Positions 7,482 to 10,255 of a stretch of 10,255 bases of DNA are shown here, one piece after another; positions within the stretch are counted from its first letter, which is position 1, and every line of letters starts with the position of its first letter. Both the position numbers and the translations under genes were made by a program. The DNA comes from Crocinitomicaceae bacterium (GTDB lineage: Bacteria > Bacteroidota > Bacteroidia > Flavobacteriales_D > Crocinitomicaceae). Under the pieces are notes generated by a model. The model was not told the DNA's origin. It saw nothing but the letters and a program-made list of their open reading frames with translations, and did no database searches. Location of the stretch: assembly GCA_002696025.1 (NCBI GenBank), contig NZQU01000009.1:1-10255 (forward strand). Reading direction: 5' to 3'.

Positions 7482-9095
7482 ATGGAATTTGATTTACCAA
7501 AAGACACAAGTGCTGTCATTAAAGTTATTGGAGTAGGTGGAGGAGGTAGCAATGCCGTAAATCACATGTATAACCAAGGAATTGTAGGTGTTGATTTTAT
7601 TGTTTGCAATACAGATAGACAATCACTCGATATTTCTCCTGTTCCAATTAAAATTCAATTGGGCACCGCATCTACTCAAGGTAGAGGCGCTGGATCAATT
7701 CCTCAAGTTGGTATGGAAGCTGCCAATGAAAACATTGAGGATATAAGAGATTTGTTGAGCCATGATACTAATATGGTTTTTATAACTGCTGGTTTAGGAG
7801 GCGGAACTGGAACAGGTGCTGCACCCGTTATTGCTCAAATTGCTAAAGATCTTGGTATTTTAACCGTTGGAATAGTAACGGTCCCATTTCAATTTGAAGG
7901 GAAGAAAAGAAGAAGACAAGCTGAGGAAGGCCTTGAAAAAATGAGGCAAAATGTAGATACTCTTTTGGTTATCAATAATCAAAAATTATTTGAAATAGAT
8001 ACTGATTTACCATTGTCACAATCTTTTGCAAAAGCAGATAATGTTCTGACTGTAGCTGCAAAGGGCATTGCTGAATTAATTTCGTTAACTGGTTATATTA
8101 ATGTCGATTTTAACGATGTTAAAACTGTAATGACTAATAGTGGTCAGGCGATCATGGGAAGTTCATCAGTGTCAGGAGATAATAGAGCGGCAGAGGCAGT
8201 TAAGTATGCGCTCAGCTCACCATTACTAAATGACAATGATATCAATGGGGCAAAATATGTGCTCTTAAACATCACTTCAGGTGATAAGGAATTGACCATG
8301 TCTGAAATCCAAACTATTACAGATCATATTGAGCACGCTGCAGGGGCTGAAACAGAAGTTATTTTTGGCCATGCTAAGGATGATAAGCTTGGAGATAATA
8401 TCAATTTAACATTAATTGCTACCGGGTTTGATTCTAATCCATTTACGGACTTAGAAAGACCGCCTAAAACAATAATGGTTCCATTGGAGAAGTCGGATAA
8501 AAAAGAAATTACAAGCCCTCTTAATGAGCCTGTTGATTCTCCCACAGATGAAATAATTCCTGAGTTTACTATTAGCGAAATTAATGTTGAAAATGAAGTC
8601 GGAATTGAACTTCCTCCTGTAGATGAAGTAACTGAAGATGAGCCGGAGGAAAAAGTGACATTAACCTTAGGAGATCAAAATAATGATGAACATTTTAGTG
8701 ATGATCTATTAGAAAATGAAAATATAGACAATCAAGTCAACAATGACTTAGATCTAGAAAAATCAAATTCATCTGATGACACAATTCGATTTGAGCTTAA
8801 AGATACCAAGCCAATGACTCCCGAAGGTTACAGGTCCCCAAAACAAACTTCAGAAGAGAATAAAAAAAGAATACAATCTAGATTTGATAAAATCAAAGAA
8901 TTCACTTCTAGATTAAAAAGAGCAGAAGGAATTCAGGAATTCGAAAATGAACCTGCTTATGTTAGGAGAAACATCAAGTTAGATGATTCTAAGGCCAGTG
9001 AGGAAAATAATGTTGGTCAATTTGAATTAGGTGAAGACGAAGATGGCAAACCTAAATTAGGAAGAAATAGTTTTTTACACGATAATGTAGATTGA
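7482..9095 (+). CDS. ftsZ: FtsZ, tubulin-like cell division GTPase
   Basis: FtsZ polymerises at midcell into the ring that organises septation. The product is 537 residues, much longer than the E. coli protein (383) because of its tail. The GTPase core (about 10-318) has GVGGGGSNAVNHM (17-29), the tubulin signature GGGTGTG (106-112) and the catalytic T7 loop NVDFNDV (207-213), whose Asp209 and Asp212 are the residues needed for hydrolysis across a filament interface. The core ends at IATGFDSNP (312-320). A long, strongly acidic linker follows (about 321-460), then a basic, probably helical segment (461-483), then EPAYVRRNIKL (490-500), which resembles the FtsA-binding C-terminal peptide of other bacteria, and a further acidic stretch ending NSFLHDNVD. 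MEFDLPK is the usual Bacteroidota N-terminus. It lies 3 bp after ftsA and 1 bp before yqeY. Confidence 0.98.
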   Translation: MEFDLPKDTSAVIKVIGVGGGGSNAVNHMYNQGIVGVDFIVCNTDRQSLDISPVPIKIQLGTASTQGRGAGSIPQVGMEAANENIEDIRDLLSHDTNMVFITAGLGGGTGTGAAPVIAQIAKDLGILTVGIVTVPFQFEGKKRRRQAEEGLEKMRQNVDTLLVINNQKLFEIDTDLPLSQSFAKADNVLTVAAKGIAELISLTGYINVDFNDVKTVMTNSGQAIMGSSSVSGDNRAAEAVKYALSSPLLNDNDINGAKYVLLNITSGDKELTMSEIQTITDHIEHAAGAETEVIFGHAKDDKLGDNINLTLIATGFDSNPFTDLERPPKTIMVPLEKSDKKEITSPLNEPVDSPTDEIIPEFTISEINVENEVGIELPPVDEVTEDEPEEKVTLTLGDQNNDEHFSDDLLENENIDNQVNNDLDLEKSNSSDDTIRFELKDTKPMTPEGYRSPKQTSEENKKRIQSRFDKIKEFTSRLKRAEGIQEFENEPAYVRRNIKLDDSKASEENNVGQFELGEDEDGKPKLGRNSFLHDNVD

Positions 9096-9096
9096 T

Positions 9097-9543
9097 ATGA
9101 CTTTATTTGATCAAATTAATGCAGATATTAAAAATGCAATGCTTGCAAAAGATAAGACAACCTTATCTGCTTTACGAGATATTAAGTCTAAGCTTTTGTT
9201 AGAGGCAACTTCAGCTTCAGATTCAAAAGTTACAGATGACATAGTGCTTAAGATTTCTAAAAAGCTTCACAAGCAAAGGATAGAAACAATAGAAATATAC
9301 ACCAAGCAAGGTAGAGACGATTTAGCAGAAGAGGAAAGAGTTCAAGCATTGGTTATTGAAAAATATCTACCCAAACAACTTACAACTGACGAAATACATG
9401 AGCATGTTAAGTTGGCGATTTCAGAGGTTGATGCTCAGGGGATGCAGGATATGGGTAAGGTTATGGGCTTGTTAAGTTCCAAAATTGGTGGAATGGCAGA
9501 TGGAAAAACAATATCTGTGATTGTTAAAGAAGAGTTGTCTTAA
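9097..9543 (+). CDS. yqeY: YqeY, GatB/YqeY-family protein of unsettled function
   Basis: This 148-residue soluble protein is a full-length stand-alone member of the GatB/YqeY family. The family's C-terminal domain is homologous to the tail domain of GatB, the amidotransferase subunit that contacts tRNA, so a tRNA-related role is often suggested but is not shown here. Visible hallmarks are the N-terminal helix with LFDQINADIKNAM and LSALRDIKSKL (23-33), the central QGRDDLAEEE (71-80) with YLPKQL (90-95), and MGKVMGLLSSKIGGMADGKT (119-138) in the GatB-like tail domain. The ATG lies 1 bp after the ftsZ stop, so it is probably cotranscribed and translationally coupled with ftsZ. This ftsZ-yqeY pairing is common in Bacteroidota. 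Family assignment is firm; biological role is not. Confidence 0.93.
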   Translation: MTLFDQINADIKNAMLAKDKTTLSALRDIKSKLLLEATSASDSKVTDDIVLKISKKLHKQRIETIEIYTKQGRDDLAEEERVQALVIEKYLPKQLTTDEIHEHVKLAISEVDAQGMQDMGKVMGLLSSKIGGMADGKTISVIVKEELS

Positions 9544-9615
9544 GTTAATTGCAATTTATTTGCTTTATTGTAACCAATTTGAAAATTATTAATATTATAT
9601 ACGTAATCGTTATTT
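9544..9615 (+). other. Intergenic gap, the only sizeable one in the window
   Basis: These 72 bp separate yqeY from the transglycosylase gene and are almost entirely A and T. The only structure I see is a 10-bp palindrome, AATTGCAATT at 9547-9556, and a few shorter palindromic AT stretches. None is GC-rich or followed by a T-run, so I do not call a terminator. TTTATTTG at 9555-9562 is one base off the Bacteroidota -7 consensus TAnnTTTG, with a TTG at 9535-9537, 17 bp upstream. It is too weak in such sequence to call a promoter, though this is the one place where a new transcript could plausibly begin. Confidence 0.5.
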
Positions 9616-10255
9616 ATGAACTTTTTTGCTTTTAAATTTTTATTCTTTTTCATTGTTTTTTTTGTTGAATCTTTTAATTCACAACCTTTTAACACCTGGG
9701 ATGATGAAAAAATTGTTGTAATTAATGAAAGTCAAAATTCTGAAATAATGAATATGGAATCTTTGTATGATGACGGTTGGGATCAACTTCCTCAAATAAT
9801 ATTTTGGAAGCGAATCATGCATTTGTCTCCAGATTCTTGCTTGGTCAATTGTGCTTCTAATAGAAAGGTTTTAAAAATGATTCCATCTGAAGAATGGAAT
9901 TTACTTTCAAAAACTGAAAAAACTGAAAAACGAGAATCCTTTAAAAAAGAATTTAATTTGCCATCAAATGAATATGTATACGTAACATCTGGAAAAAGCG
10001 AGTTTTATTTATTTAAACAAGTGTATCCATCTTTAGCTCCAGGAGTATCAGCTTTTGAAAAAAACAATGTTGACCCTTGGTATGCTCAAGCGATATTATT
10101 AATTGAAAGTCCTGCACAACTTAAGAAATCTGTAGTGGGCGCTTATGGTGCCTTTCAACTTATGCCAGCGGTTGCAAGAGCTCAAGGGCTTAAAGTGAAC
10201 TCTAAGATTGACGAAAGAAAAGATTTTGATAAGTCTGCTTTTGCGGCATCACAAT
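9616..10255 (+). CDS. Secreted lytic transglycosylase, SLT domain (3' end cut off by the window edge)
   Basis: The frame is open for 213 codons to the right edge, so the protein is incomplete. SLT-family lytic transglycosylases cut the MurNAc-GlcNAc bond of peptidoglycan non-hydrolytically, forming 1,6-anhydroMurNAc. Residues 1 to about 22 are a signal peptide: MNFF start, phenylalanine-rich hydrophobic core, likely cleavage around SFNSQ. Residues about 25-135 match no domain I can name; they contain WKRIMHLSPDSCLVNCASNR, with Cys75 and Cys79, and a short KTE-type repeat. The SLT domain begins near 136. It carries the presumed catalytic Glu164 in LLIESPAQ, then GAYGAFQLMPAVARAQGL (175-192) and DERKDFDKSAFAASQ (199-213), all placed as in the family. 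The stretch just after the Glu departs from the usual ES-x-F/W-x-P form. A C-terminal LysM region, frequent in such enzymes, would lie beyond the window. It is on the same strand as the dcw run and may be transcribed separately. Confidence 0.88.
   Translation, partial: MNFFAFKFLFFFIVFFVESFNSQPFNTWDDEKIVVINESQNSEIMNMESLYDDGWDQLPQIIFWKRIMHLSPDSCLVNCASNRKVLKMIPSEEWNLLSKTEKTEKRESFKKEFNLPSNEYVYVTSGKSEFYLFKQVYPSLAPGVSAFEKNNVDPWYAQAILLIESPAQLKKSVVGAYGAFQLMPAVARAQGLKVNSKIDERKDFDKSAFAASQ
9910..9936 (+). repeat. Short in-frame tandem repeat (9-bp unit) in the transglycosylase gene
   Basis: Two exact copies of AAAACTGAA lie at 9910-9927, followed by a degenerate third, AAACGAGAA, coding KTE-KTE-KRE (residues 99-107). 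The segment is charged and probably an exposed helix or linker between the unassigned N-terminal region and the SLT domain. The repeat is so short that a local duplication in low-complexity A-rich DNA explains it. Confidence 0.45.

Larger units (their letters stand above)
1..9543 (+). other. dcw transcription unit (mraY to yqeY, 5' end outside the window)
   Basis: All nine genes from mraY to yqeY read in one direction. Their junctions are +1, +24, +6, 0, -4, -16, +3 and +1 bp in order. No gap is long enough for a conventional promoter plus leader, and no stem-loop followed by a T-run is visible between genes. A single polycistronic message is therefore the simplest reading, with the main promoter upstream of the window. 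Promoters lying inside coding regions, which are known for ftsZ in other bacteria, cannot be excluded by eye. Confidence 0.8.

Noticed and set aside
7160..7552. Minus-strand open frame of 130 codons across the ftsA-ftsZ junction.
   Set aside because: It lies opposite two well-supported genes. Its product is a low-complexity proline- and serine-rich antisense of the FtsA linker, with no recognisable domain.
9547..9562. Possible terminator (palindrome AATTGCAATT) and possible promoter (-7-like TTTATTTG with upstream TTG) after yqeY.
   Set aside because: The palindrome is short, AT-rich and lacks a T-run. The -7-like element misses the important A of TAnnTTTG. Both are expected by chance in DNA this AT-rich.
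1..10255. Search for a hidden novel system: mobile element, defence genes, CRISPR, tRNA or other structured RNA.
   Set aside because: Nearly every base belongs to conserved division and wall genes. I saw no direct-repeat arrays, terminal inverted repeats, tRNA-like folds or foreign-looking composition.

Overview
The window is one continuous plus-strand run of cell-wall and cell-division genes: the downstream half of a division and cell wall (dcw) cluster. The order is mraY (3' end only), murD, ftsW, murG, murC, ftsQ, ftsA, ftsZ and yqeY, followed after a 72-bp gap by the 5' part of a secreted lytic transglycosylase gene that runs off the right edge. No RNA gene, CRISPR array, insertion sequence or other mobile element is visible, and all nine junctions lie on the same strand.

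Several signs point to a Bacteroidota bacterium, most likely a low-GC marine or aquatic flavobacterium-like lineage. The DNA is strongly AT-rich. No gene start is preceded by a Shine-Dalgarno sequence. The order ftsW-murG-murC-ftsQ-ftsA-ftsZ-yqeY, without murB or ddl, is the arrangement known from that phylum. FtsZ starts with MEFDLPK and ends in NSFLHDNVD, and FtsW has the TGQNMPLLAMGGS form of the conserved FtsW/RodA loop. Assignment below phylum is inference.

Region 1 to 5368 holds the cytoplasmic and lipid-linked steps of peptidoglycan synthesis. MurC and MurD add L-Ala and D-Glu to UDP-MurNAc, MraY transfers the UDP-MurNAc-pentapeptide to the lipid carrier (lipid I), MurG adds GlcNAc (lipid II), and FtsW polymerises glycan strands at the septum. 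Region 5365 to 9095 holds the divisome: FtsQ (bitopic scaffold), FtsA (actin-like membrane tether) and FtsZ (tubulin-like ring GTPase). Gaps and overlaps between mraY and yqeY run from a 16-bp overlap to a 24-bp gap, so the nine genes look like one transcription unit with translational coupling. YqeY (GatB/YqeY family, role not settled) closes the run. The final gene encodes a wall-cleaving enzyme of the SLT family with an unusual active-site surrounding.

This is an ordinary, essential, vertically inherited region, and I see no hidden new system. The points most worth a second look are the FtsZ tail, where an FtsA-binding-like peptide lies internally and is followed by a 37-residue extension; the altered SLT motif and unassigned N-terminal region of the transglycosylase; and the obligatory TTG start of murD.
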